Assembly (NCBI GenBank): GCA_003427395.1
Contig: BFEA01000034.1
Span: forward strand, 2,427,668-2,455,847
DNA length: 28,180 nucleotides
Source of the DNA: Chara braunii
Taxonomy: Eukaryota; Streptophyta; Charophyceae; Charales; Characeae
Direction of reading: 5' to 3'
Below are positions 8,521-17,581 of the stretch, piece by piece. Both the position numbers and the translations under genes were made by a program. How positions within the stretch are numbered: position 1 is the stretch's first letter; each line of letters begins with the position of its first letter. Below the pieces are notes generated by a model that saw only the letters and a list, made by a program, of their open reading frames with translations, ran no database searches and was not told where the DNA came from.

Positions 8521-8880
8521 TCAGGGTGCTACCTCAACCTGACGATCACTCATTGTTAATTGCTCCACCCGTACGGTCGGGGCGTATATTAATTTTAACT
8601 TGACTATCGTACGAATGCTTAAGCCTCCGTCACGGTGTAGGTTGTAAGTTTACCCGACATAATACTTAACCCAATCGACCCCTCGACCTCTTCGGTCGAA
8701 GGGTATTATTACCGACTCTAACCATTAGAGCCCACGTCACAATAACGCGCGCGCATACTTATCGAAATTTCTCACCGATTTGCCCCGGCCTCATTGGCCG
8801 AGGGATTCGTTTCGAGTGTCACGCTCAAGCGTGCACACCCTTTCCATTCCAGACTGGCTCCATCATGGTAACCGACGCCG
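8521..8880. other. no feature recognised
   Basis: Mixed-composition sequence with no long open frame and no clear repeat. A small hairpin TCGACC-TCTTC-GGTCGA lies near 8683-8699. Confidence 0.5.
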
Positions 8881-8885
8881 TCACT

Positions 8886-8940
8886 GTGTCGAACGCAAAA
8901 ACATGGCCAAATACCCTTGTAAGGGTATTTGGTCCGACAC
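8886..8940. repeat. bipartite palindrome
   Basis: CCAAATACCCTT (8907-8918) and AAGGGTATTTGG (8921-8932) are perfectly complementary around GT. Outside them GTGTCG (8886-8891) pairs with CGACAC (8935-8940). It could be the core of a small foldback element or an operator-like site. No adjacent gene supports the latter. Confidence 0.65.
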
Positions 8941-8944
8941 CGGG

Positions 8945-9590
8945 AACCGGCGAAGACCATAATTGAAAAGTCTCGCTTGAAGATGGATACACACAACATG
9001 AAGGGTTTTGCTTTATTTAATTTATTTATTTATTGCAACCGACATCAAAATCCTGCGTGACATCTTGTTGGCTTTCCGGTCACCTGACGTGGCATGACTA
9101 GAAAAAGTGCGAAAACGTACACGCTGCCGTCAATATGTCGATCAAAGGAGAGACCACTTAGTCCCGAATTTAATCGAAAAAAAAAATGTCGTCGCCGTAA
9201 CATCAAAGGAAGAAATCATGCGCGCCTTAAAGTTGTGCACCCACACACCCTATTCCTCCTCAGAACACCCAACAAATCACAACCTGAAAACTAGTCGCGG
9301 CCCGCGTGACGCACCCAAATCTTGAACCAATTTCAATTCCTGATAGTTGTAGAAACAAGGGCGGATACCCGTGTAAGGGGAATTCGCATCGACAGTGGTT
9401 AATGCTTTCATAATGGAATGTATGTTTCTTTAAAAATAAAAATAAAAACTCCATGCCTCAACAATTCGATGGGAATGTATGGGTCTTGAAGCACTACTCA
9501 GAAAACTCCGTTTTTTTGTGTGAGGTCGGCATCGCCGCACTACCTCACCAATTTGTTTTTGTTAGAAATGCACCAGAACCCGTGTTTTTT
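8945..9590. other. no gene recognised
   Basis: AT-rich TTTATT words lie near 9013-9035 and an A9 tract near 9180. GGATACCCGTGTAAGGGGAA near 9362 resembles the palindrome at 8907-8932. Short frames lack recognisable motifs. Confidence 0.5.
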
Positions 9591-9593
9591 TGC

Positions 9594-9651
9594 TTGGTGA
9601 GCGCTCACCAAACACTCTCCAACTGCCGGCCTGCAGCTCCAGTGTTTGGTG
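9594..9651. repeat. overlapping perfect palindromes
   Basis: TTGGTGAGCGCTCACCAA (9594-9611) is an 18-bp perfect palindrome. Overlapping it, CACCAAACACT (9606-9616) pairs with AGTGTTTGGTG (9641-9651). GGTGAG/CTCACC words also form the ends of the elements at 13977-14105 and 14730-14847, so this may be a related relic. Confidence 0.6.
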
Positions 9652-9713
9652 GGTGTTTTTCGATACTCACAAAATTAGTGAGTCCAACTCCTAGCCTGCA
9701 ACTCTAGTGTTAG

Positions 9714-10043
9714 GTGGATGTTTTCAGCACCGAGCCTCATGAAATTCGCGAGCTGGGACTGTTTGTCTGGACCGGCTTCAAGTTGTTGTTTACAGCTGTG
9801 AGGGCCGCGACAGAAAGCTCACAAAATGTTCCCCCTTCCCTCGATGCTCGCTCAATAAAGACAAATGTTTCGGCTGGATATCATGTCAGATTGGATCAGG
9901 ACCAAGAAAGCCTTCAAAAATCAAGAATTTGCCAAAGGTATTTTTCGAAAGAGGTGGTCGACGCCGTTCAAATTGGCCGACTTCACAGAAGACAACAAGC
10001 TATTCTACTCAGACCTCTCGTGGGACCACTTTCCCACCAAAAC
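9714..10043 (+). pseudogene. possible coding remnant interrupted by LINE
   Basis: Two plus-strand frames overlap here. The later one reads SDWIRTKKAFKNQEFAKGIF (after 9880) and on to a block containing WSTPFKLADF and FYSDLSWDHF. This is mixed-composition, non-repetitive peptide unlike the compositional frames elsewhere. It stops being plausible exactly where the poly-T tract begins at 10045. I do not recognise the family. It may be part of an older retroelement ORF or a host exon, or chance. Confidence 0.25.
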
Positions 10044-10278
10044 TTTTTTTTTTTTTTTTTTAATAGGGAATATGGCTTCTGTGCCTCTTCACCCTGAACG
10101 GGCGCCAGATATATGTGTCCATCTAGCACTTCCAACCTTCAGAGACTTTTGCCGCTGGGAACCAGGCCCAGTGCCTTTTCTGAACTGAATCATTTTGTCT
10201 CGCTATCTTTATCTAACACTAAGGTAAGAAGGTCTGATACCAATCACGCATAGCAAGGATAAAATATTGTTCATAGCT

Positions 10279-10945
10279 TCAAATAGCATCTTGTGCATAC
10301 CATGAGATTGGAACCAATGGCATACCTGACGGGGGAAAGGGATCTGGAAAATCTGAGGGTGGACTCATTGGGATGCTGGGATCAATATTACTCCAATCAT
10401 TAAAAGTGAGTCGATAATTCCATGAATCTTTTTTTGACTCATTCCCCTGCTTCGTTTCCCATTCCGCCCGCCCCACCCTCCCTCCTTGAATCCCCCCAAG
10501 CTAGTCTTGATTAAATGTTTGGATGTGTTGTTTGATGTCTCTTTCTATGGAAAAAAAATTAAGTTTTTTCTTCAATATTTCCCACCTGGTTATGATTTCC
10601 GCCTGAATTTGCTGCTTGATGGTATCAGTAAATTCTGGGCCATCAAGCCAAGCTCCTTCCATCTCATAGGTACACCTTAACCCACAGTGCCCAAATAACC
10701 GCTCTCCTAGAAATCTTGAATAAGTTAAGTGCGAAAGCATTCCCTTGTGATGGATTCCATGTTTCAAGTAATAAGGCTTTCCAATTCCATGGCCAAGAGA
10801 GAGATGTTCCGATCTGATTCCAAATTTTAACCCACCAGCGCCCCATAACCACACCAATCATGGGCATTGCAAAAATATGTGTTCTATTGTTTCCGGAATA
10901 AGCTTGGAAGGAAAGGCGGATTTACAGAACTTGCACCAGGGAGAT
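10279..10945 (-). pseudogene. LINE ORF2 C-terminus with zinc knuckle
   Basis: The zinc knuckle is read in 10862-10945 as WCKFC, a 14-residue spacer, then HIFLQC (C-x2-C-x14-H-x4-C), resembling the zf-RVT domain at the C-terminus of plant LINE polyproteins. A TGA follows directly, then the same frame continues to a TAG at 10501-10503. It then resumes to about 10279, with WNYRLTFNDWSNIDP in the last part. Both interruptions are in-frame stops rather than shifts, so the original protein probably ended near 10279. The remaining bases to the poly(A) tail would be 3' UTR. Confidence 0.7.
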
Positions 10946-10984
10946 GCTTTTCCTTTCTGTTCTAGTGAAGTTTTATCAATGAGT

Positions 10985-12061
10985 CAGTCGTTAGTGGGTA
11001 GACAGCGATGAGTTATTTGCCATTGAAGGGAGGCAATTTTGGCAGGCTTCGTTTGGACAGTTGAAACCATTTAACTGAGCGTAGTTCTTCCATTCTTATC
11101 TTTAGATGGCTCATCCACCGGTTCTGGACTCTATCTTTTAGTCGTACATTTGGCCTAAGCATTCTGTATACAGACTTAACCGATAGGTTGTGAAGCATCC
11201 TGATGTGGGTTGGTCCTACTGGGTTGTGTGCGGTCCAAGACCAGCAGATTGAATCAAGTGGAAGGTGGGAGATGGGGGTGTCTGGTTTATATGCAAGCAA
11301 TTTTCCTTCAATTGGAAGCACCTTGATTCTGAAGAGAGAATCGTGCTTAAACCATCCTGTCTACTAATGAGATCTTGGTGTGAGAAACCCATCTTCTCCC
11401 AACTTAAACAGCGTCAACATAATGTCCCCAGAAGTACTGACTTCCAAAATGTTTCTCACTATTCCTGGTTGAAACGAAATGGACACCAGTCTTTTGGGGA
11501 AAGGGTCGGCCCTTTTTTAAGTATTATGATCCAATCCAAGGATATTATGTCAATGATCTTTTCCAAGGTTTCTACCGGGAAGTGGCAGTATCTCAATCTA
11601 TCATGGAGAGTCTGTGGGCTAACCCAGTCCTTGTCAGTATTGCTCCATATGTCCTTTACAGGAGTAATTCCTTTTCTAATTCATCCTTTCCAAGGCGATA
11701 CTGCGCAATCGAGGGTGCAGCCTTAAGAATCCCTGATCAAAGTATTATTGAATAATGGTTGTTGGCATACCTCTTCCCATCTTTTTGGTGACACTTTATC
11801 TGGAAGAGGAAACTTTCTCCATATTTTTAATAAGTCAATCCAGAAAGGATCCTTTACTAAATCCGCCCTAGCCGCTTGGCGATCTGATGGATCAGGAATA
11901 GGGACCGCTGAGGAGGATTTTTTTGGGAGTGGNCATGATCTATTCTCCACCCACATGAGAGGGTCCACTTCTTTTGAGGTAGGTGGGGCTAGCCTCCTGA
12001 TTTGCTCACTGACTAACTTACTCCATGGGGTCTGAGCGTTGAAGAGTAGACGCTTAATCCA
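10985..12061 (-). pseudogene. LINE ORF2 post-RT region
   Basis: The frame continues past the amber stop at 12062-12064 with WIKRLLFNAQTPWSKLV, a block familiar from plant L1 ORF2 just after the RT. It carries on to a TAA at 11723-11725, then GITPVKDIWS. A later frame at 11013-11321 carries SVKSVYRMLRPNVRLKDRVQ, matching the S-V-K-x-x-Y region before the zinc knuckle. Shifts separate 11321 from the upstream frame and 11013 from the knuckle. One N at 11933 falls in this segment. Confidence 0.7.
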
Positions 12062-13286
12062 CTAGATTGAAAGAGTCATGGCTTGGGTGGTGGGATCAAT
12101 GATCCCAAGGCCACCTTTCCCTTTGGGTTGGATTATGGATAAGCATGCCACTCTACTGATCACATTAACACATTCATGGTTACGACGCAAGAAAAACGCA
12201 ACAAGCTGTCGTTGAAATGTCTTTATTGCAGGTTTGTCCAAGGCCCATATCGCTGATTTGTACCAAATCGAGGCTAACACCACATTGTTGATAGCAAGAA
12301 CTCTACCAAATACAGAAGTGTGTTTATCCTTCCACAGTTCCAATTTGGAAAACGCTTGTTCCATGATCATCGCATTATTGGTGGTACGTTTGCCATGAGC
12401 AGAAAGGAAAATCCCCAGGACCCTTATTGGAGTTTCCGGGGAAACCCATTTTATCCTGGGCCTATCCGGTGGTCTACCTCCCTGATAGTGGAGCCACCAT
12501 CCCAACGTCTTGTTTCCCCAGTTAACTCTCATGTCAGAAAGCTTGCAAAATTTATCCATCAGCTTTTGGATGACTTCCAAAATTTTTTTAGAGGCATCCA
12601 CCATTAAGGATATGTCATCTGCAAATAAAGAGCAGACTGGTATGACATCCTCCAGGATAGTGGTAACCCGGATTCTCTTGATATCCTTATGTTGACGGAT
12701 GTTGGTTGCGAGAGCTTCCATAATGATAACAAAAAGTAGTGGGGCGATGGGGTGCCCTTGCCTGACCGAACGTTGTAAGGATATGGGAGGGGCAACGTTA
12801 CCATTCAATATCACCTTTGTCGTTGCATTCTCATGAAGGATTTTAATCCATCTCCTGAAATTAGGACCAAAATTAAATTTATCCAGATATTTATTCAAAA
12901 AAAAACAATCCACATGATCATATGTTTTTTCGAAGTTTATAAAGATAAAAGCGGCATTATGTTTAGATTGTATTGATAGTTTAATTAGTTCATTAATTGG
13001 CAGGATGTTATCATGAATGTTCCTTCCTTATATGAAGCCTGTGGGAGGAATGGATAATATCCGCGGTGAATTTATTAAGGAGTATTGTTAGCGTTTTTGA
13101 AACCATTTTATAAACCACTGTGAGGAGGGTAATGGGTCTGTAGTTGCGAATATTATATTTATCTCCTTTTTTGTATAACAAGGTTAAGACTCCTTGTCCT
13201 ACAAACTCGCCCATCCGACCCGTTTCCCATACTTTGTGATAAAATTTCATAAGATCCTGAGATATGAGTCCCATGTGGATTTCCAA
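12062..13286 (-). pseudogene. LINE reverse transcriptase domain, inactivated
   Basis: Upstream part (13011-13286): LLYKKGDKYNIRNYRPITLL, the K-x-G-D..x-R-P-I-S-L-L block of RT. A frameshift near 13045 leads to GFI-stop-GRNIHDNIL (TAA at 13028-13030). RT motif A follows as FINFEKTYDHVD, where the catalytic Asp of the usual F-x-D-x-E-K-A is Asn (codon 12935-12937). Later come SVRQGHPIAPLLF (motif B) and FADD (motif C, both Asp kept), then LGIFLSAHGK. The loss of the motif A Asp alone would abolish polymerisation. Confidence 0.85.
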
Positions 13287-13730
13287 AATTCTTTAGGAAG
13301 ACCGTAAATTCTAGGGGTTTTATCTTATTCCATCATCAAAAGTGTCGTCTAAATTTCATCCTTAGTCGGAGGCAATTCGAGTTGTTCCTTTTGAGACTCA
13401 GAGAGGGATTTAGTTAGGGGTGTCAAAAATTCATCAATTTCATTATATCTTTGGTTACCAGTGGCATTATGTATTTCCGACGTAAATAATTATTTGAAGA
13501 AGTCTCTAGCGATTTTTGTGCATTCTGGAGTAGAGGAGGCTAGTTGACCATTTGGATCTTTCNGGTGAGCTAGACCTTCGATGATTGTTCTCCCTATTCG
13601 AGCTCTGACCAGTTTTGAAGTCATATTTTCTGGCAACTGTGAAGATTGTGAGGACCTGATTTGGAAAGCTCCCAGGTCCTCCTCTTGCAATTCGTGAACT
13701 TTATTTATCTCAATTTTTCTTCTTTGAAAA
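13287..13730 (-). pseudogene. LINE endonuclease-RT linker fragment
   Basis: A minus-strand frame running from about 13730 reads RRKIEINKVHELQEEDL, RARIGRTIIEGL, DPNGQLASSTPECTKIARDF, then in-frame stops and KTPRIYGLPKEFWKS. This order (I-x-x-L-x-D-x-N-G, S-x-x-x-I-A-x-x-F-F, K-x-P-G-x-D-G-L) is the normal linker before RT in plant L1 ORF2. The G in K-x-P-G is R and the D is Y. One N at 13563. Continuation into a T/A tract at 13727-13740 marks the truncation point. Confidence 0.7.
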
Positions 13731-13741
13731 AAAAAAAAAAC

Positions 13742-13900
13742 TCACAACACATTTGAATGCCCTTTCCGTTGAATGTAATTTGCGCTTCATTCATGCAGCA
13801 CAGTGGGTTTTGGTAGGAAGCCATCCTTGCTGGATTAATTACCAAACTCTCTTTGGTCTGGATGGACATGGGTTTGGTGTGTTTTCAAATTTGGTAAGGT
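13742..13900 (+). pseudogene. possible continuation of plus-strand coding remnant
   Basis: Directly outside the LINE's 5' edge a plus-strand frame reads THLNALSVECNLRFIHAAQW, then VLVGSHPCWINYQ and GLDGHGFGVFSN. It is non-repetitive and could be the far half of the remnant at 9714-10043 split by the LINE. I cannot identify a family. Confidence 0.2.
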
Positions 13901-13976
13901 CGTGCGGCGAGGTGGTTTGGTAGAGTTTTTCAAGGGTCACTGCACTGGCGAACACTCACCAACGAGTTTCACTTTC

Positions 13977-14105
13977 GGTGAGTAGTGTGGTGAGGCCATA
14001 TATCGCACCGCCAGAATATGCCTCTGTTGCAAGTTCTTGCACCCACGTTGGCCTCCTCGTGCTACTAATGTCGTGGCGTTGTTCGACGATGGTGCACTAC
14101 TCACC
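13977..14105. mobile_element. MITE-like element with GGTGAGTAGTG ends
   Basis: GGTGAGTAGTG (13977-13987) and CACTACTCACC (14095-14105) are perfect 11-bp inverted repeats 129 bp end to end. The word is the same as in the inner arms of the element at 14730-14847. Immediately upstream ACACTCACC forms a smaller hairpin with GGTGAGT. No target duplication could be assigned. The interior has no coding capacity. Confidence 0.55.
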
Positions 14106-14222
14106 AAATGTACTGATATACCATGCAAGGCGTGATGGTGCAGCCTGGAGGACGCCCAACACGACCAGCAAGATCCGAAAACGAATCGTGCGGCCCCCAA
14201 CCACGTGGCGGCTACTGAAACG

Positions 14223-14324
14223 GCCTAGCTCAGTTGGTTAGGCACGCAAATGGCATTCAAGAGCAGTCAACTTCGAAACCATATCGATTTTCCAAATCCC
14301 CACCACACTGAAAAAAAAAAAAGT
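14223..14324 (+). mobile_element. tRNA-derived SINE-like copy with A tail
   Basis: GGCCTAGCTCAGTTGGTTAG starts the element and holds an RNA polymerase III A box. AACTTCGAAACC, about 50 bases on, sits at the B-box place but is degenerate (consensus GGTTCGANNCC). The element ends in a 12-A tail at about 14313-14324. The A-box word is shared with the minus-strand element at 8003-8084, supporting a family. No clear target duplication was seen. A decayed tRNA gene is the alternative, but the A tail argues against it. Confidence 0.5.
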
Positions 14325-14725
14325 GACTTTGGGCCTCGCCACCTGAAAACGAATCCGTTGCTATAACATGGAAAATACATGCCCAGAAACCCCTTCCCAA
14401 AAAAAGGGTCTTCCGCCCTCAGCTGAGAGTAGGCTCTCTTTCCCTTCTAAGTCCCTCCTTCCTGAAATAGAAAATGCCGGCCGTCGTCTGAAATCAATGT
14501 CAAACGACCTCTACCGCCTACCGGTGGACGCCCAGCCTTCTAGCTCTGCCACAACCCTTCTACCTACTGGTCTTACGCATGCCTGCGACCTCACCCTTCC
14601 TTAGTACCCGTCGACGCCCTCTAAGCCCCCATTCACCCACGACGAGGTTCCCCAATGAGAAAGTTACGCTAAAGGACAAAACGCAACCAGGATAAGAAAA
14701 TGAGAATGAATCGTCCTCTAGAACA
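14325..14725. other. no gene recognised; MITE-end-like word
   Basis: GGGCCTCGCCACC near 14333 matches the start of the hairpin element at 14730 and the TIR word of the element at 18434. A 78-codon plus-strand frame in this stretch has no recognisable motif. Confidence 0.35.
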
Positions 14726-14729
14726 AGGA

Positions 14730-14847
14730 CATGGGGCCTCGCCGCACTACTCACCGAAATTCAATGCACAAAGAGAAAAATGGGAGAGATGCACCACCAA
14801 CATTTTTCTCTTTGTGCATACGGTGAGTAGTGCGGCGAGGCCCCATG
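14730..14847. mobile_element. near-perfect hairpin MITE
   Basis: Outer arms 14730-14756 and 14821-14847 are 27-bp exact reverse complements containing GGGGCCTCGCCGCACTACTC. Inner arms 14765-14782 and 14801-14818 are 18-bp exact reverse complements containing CACAAAGAGAAAAATG. The loop is 14783-14800. A transcript would fold into one long hairpin, so siRNA or miRNA-like processing is possible, but arm identity this high is also what a young MITE shows. Ends begin with GGGGCCTCG, close to PIF/Harbinger-type termini. Confidence 0.75.
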
Positions 14848-14942
14848 CCCTGGTTGAGGAGTGGTGCTGTGGTGCGGAGGTGGGATTGCGAGCCGACAGA
14901 CCACAACTTTCCCCGAAGGGTAAAGTTATTCGCGGCTAGTAA

Positions 14943-15159
14943 GGGCATACTCACACTACGCATCTGCACCCGAATAGAGCGTCTGGTCATTATAGTTGTA
15001 TTTGGTCCACATTTCAGTCTAGATACACTGATAATGACTGGGCGTTACATTCGGGTGACTTTTTTACTTATTTATGGATGGAATTGCGGCCAGATGCGCA
15101 CAGGTGTCGCTGAAATTGCAGTCTGATGCATTTTGGAATGTGCTAGTGTGAGTATGCCC
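14943..15159. mobile_element. 217-bp MITE with 16-bp perfect TIRs
   Basis: GGGCATACTCACACTA (14943-14958) and TAGTGTGAGTATGCCC (15144-15159) are exact inverted complements. A second, subterminal pair is CGCATCTG (about 14959) and CAGATGCG (about 15093). The interior lacks coding capacity. GGG-initiated TIRs and this size fit a non-autonomous PIF/Harbinger or related element, but flanking bases (TAA left, CAT right) do not form a target duplication. TGTGAGTATGACC at about 15208 may be a related end. Confidence 0.7.
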
Positions 15160-15238
15160 CATCGTTCGAAATGCTATAAATTAGTTAAGGAAAAAACAAA
15201 TGCTCCTGTGAGTATGACCTCTCTTTAGTGTGACCTGC

Positions 15239-15264
15239 TTTTTTTTTTTTTTTTTTTTTTTTTT
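15239..15264 (-). repeat. poly-T(26): retroposon tail on minus strand
   Basis: Twenty-six T on the plus strand. On the minus strand this follows CATGCAATGAAATGTCTTTT TCTC (split here for length), as a poly(A) tail after a transcript end would. The body would extend rightwards from 15265, but I recognise no gene in it and found no target duplication. Confidence 0.5.
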
Positions 15265-16085
15265 GAGAAAAAGACATTTCATTGCATGATATTGTGACAA
15301 ACCACTTTCTGTAACACGCGACTTTCTGCGCGGTTGCAATGAGGGGTCCTAAGTTGGGAAGGTTGGGCCAATTACGGGAGATCGGGATCGGTGGGAAATT
15401 GCATCAGTGTCCTTGCTTTTTCGTCCTTTCCGTCGCTTCTTTTCGAATGGTTGGGTTCGGAACTGGGCGTGTTCTGGGATGGCCAGTTGATTGATTGGTC
15501 GGCTGGATGGCTGGCGCGCCTCCGCGCGCTCGATTAATAAATGTTGACGTCGTTTCTCTCGCTTCGGTTTTGATCTTTTGGGCGCGAACATCGCGCAGGA
15601 ATTTGCCTTGTTCTTTTTGAATTTTTCTTTCAAATCTTTTTCGAATTTTGTCGGGCCCCGATGGCTCTCGGAATTTCGGACTTTCTTCTCGGAACCTGTA
15701 CTTTTGCTTTTCGCATTAGTTAGGAATTTAGAAATTTTGTAATTAGGACTTTCTTTTGCCGCGCGGCGCCCTTAATTGCTTACGCGCTTCTTTTTGCGGC
15801 TGCAACGAAATTCTGATTAGTCGGCGCCTTTAATCAGGTGTGTAACTGTAATCTTGGGTTGGCGCCATTGTAACTGTATCTTTCTTTTTGCTCTTCGTCC
15901 TTCCCGCCCTCCTCCTCTTTCTTTTGCTGCGTTTTTTAAACTACGGACTGCATGCTCAGATCGATGCATGGAGAGTGGCTACATCCCCCACGTCGCGGCC
16001 CGGTCATGCAGAACGTAGGCGCTCCCTCTCTAATCTCCCCTCTAAGTCTTGGTAATTCCGTGTTCTTCGCGCATGCATGCACGCT
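15265..16085. other. no gene recognised
   Basis: A minus-strand frame of 94 codons at 15349-15633 is Lys/Arg-rich (for example KKRRKGRKSKDTD) without a known motif. If the poly-T at 15239 is a tail, this segment could be the body of a processed minus-strand transcript. Evidence is too thin for a CDS call. The rest is T-rich with GGCGCC words. Confidence 0.3.
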
Positions 16086-16145
16086 ATAAATTTCGGCTGC
16101 GCGATTAGTTAGCTCTCTTAACCAACTGTTGGAAGCTCGGGGTTG
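16086..16145 (-). other. degenerate tRNA-like segment
   Basis: On the minus strand AACAGTTGGTTAAGAGAGCT and CTAACTAATCGCGCAGCCGA recall the D-arm and anticodon region of tRNAs. The TAGCTC that should precede AGTTGG is missing and no T-arm is convincing. It could be a third SINE-family relic. Confidence 0.25.
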
Positions 16146-17036
16146 CGTGATCAGGAAGGGTCGGCACACGAGCGAAGTAAGAGGTGAGTAGAGCAGGAGT
16201 CGGGCGACCCGACGAGCTGGTGCCGAACACACGGGGTTGACACGGGCCACGACGAACTGTGGGCGCGGGCGAACCTGATGGGTGCGGGAGGACTAAGCGG
16301 GGTGACGACTTCGTGGGTTGGTGCGCGGTGATGGACTGTCCGCATCGGAGAAGAAGAGAGAGGAAGAGAGAGTTGAGGTTGATGGATGCGGTTTTGTTGT
16401 TTCTTCTATCTTTTCTCCCTCCTGTCTTGTGTACATAAGTTTTGATTTCGGCTCCGGGCAGCTTGCCCGTTCTTTTCAATTTCTCGGAATTTGAACCTGG
16501 GGTTTTTGCTTACATTTGCCCTCGTGACTCTCCCATCTTTGATGTGCTATGTGTATGATTACGGAATGGATGGATGTATGGATGCCATGCTTGATTGCCT
16601 ATCTTTTTGCTGAGAAACCCTTGTCTTCGCTTTTGTTGGTCGCATTCGACGCACTCGTGTGTAGAATAGGGATTTTGCGCAATCGATAATCTTGTCTTTG
16701 TCTCTGCTCGTTTTTTTTGATCGAGCTGTTTGTGATCATTGCATCTTGTATAACTCAGAACATCACGAAGTGATTAGGCGGTCGGATCCCGGGCTTGATG
16801 AACGCCACGCGAGGACACGTGTAAGACGCGATCTAAGTTGCGCACTTACACATATCCCCGTGCGTCGACTCAACGGGACCATCAATCCGTCCGATTGAGA
16901 GCGGCCATCTCGAAATCCGCAACGACGCAATCGTCCCTCACAAGCACGCGTAAGTCCGACAATAGTCACGCGGCCTGCACGTGCTCGCACGCGACGACCG
17001 TGATCCGTCCTTAGGCAACTCATAAATCGCAATGTC
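16146..17036. other. no gene recognised
   Basis: GC-rich up to 16330, then T-rich. ATGGATGGATGTATGGATG at about 16566 is a short tandem word. Overlapping minus-strand frames at 15936-16479 show no conserved motif. Confidence 0.4.
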
Positions 17037-17581
17037 ATGATGACGCGATCCTGGGATTCTGACTCATCCTACAACCCGGATTACTTCACCCCTTTGATAA
17101 ACGAACTCCTCCGACAGAGATACCCCTGCCACACCGAGAATCGACTGTGTCCTCGGGAGTTCCGCTGCGCCACCTCTAGTGACCCCCAGTGCTCTGATTT
17201 CCCTTCTCCCGACCACACCTACTACTTCATCCACCCGGGATTTGTCGTCATCACCACCAGTTTCCCTCCTTTTCGCCTTCTTCTCCCGTATCATCAACTC
17301 AGCGTCGTTCCGTGGCCGACCATAGCCCCCTATTGGCCCAGCACGCCCTGCGGAAATTGCCGATGTGGCGGCGAACGAAGAACCCCGAAATTCTGAAGGC
17401 CCAACTCAAACACGCAGCGGCCTGCGCCGCGTGGTGGCCTCTGACGGCCCAACTTTTCAGGACCACCTCCTCCGCGGAGGGACTTCCCCGTAAGCTGTCG
17501 CCCACAGTACCCAGGCCGCATCGGGCCTTGAGTCCCTTGCGCACGCGCCCCTTATTCGCCTCATTGCATTCATACCCCTAA
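17037..17581 (+). CDS. uncertain GC-rich open region
   Basis: Two overlapping plus-strand frames cover this stretch: 17037-17396 (119 codons, starting MMTRSWDSDSSYNPDYFTPL) and 17312-17581 (89 codons, containing LKHAAACAAWWPLTAQLF). Composition is balanced and not microsatellite-like, which sets it apart from most of the window. No domain is recognised, and minus-strand frames are also open, as GC-rich DNA allows. It might be a retroelement gag-type or exon fragment with a frameshift. Confidence 0.2.

Larger units (their letters stand above)
10045..13740 (-). mobile_element. 5'-truncated L1-type LINE, degenerate
   Basis: A non-LTR retrotransposon of the plant L1 kind lies on the minus strand. 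From 5' to 3' it contains the endonuclease-RT linker, a reverse transcriptase domain, the long post-RT region and a C-terminal CCHC-like knuckle. It ends in an 18-A tail, seen as plus-strand T at about 10045-10062. The apurinic endonuclease domain and ORF1 are absent, so it is 5'-truncated at about 13730, typical of target-primed reverse transcription. At least three frameshifts and many stops make it dead. A weak AAAACT direct repeat at the two edges might be a short target duplication. Confidence 0.85.

Noticed and set aside
15842-15875. LTR retrotransposon primer-binding site (TTGGCGCC word)
   Set aside because: No terminal repeats, polypurine tract or gag/pol frames were seen around it.
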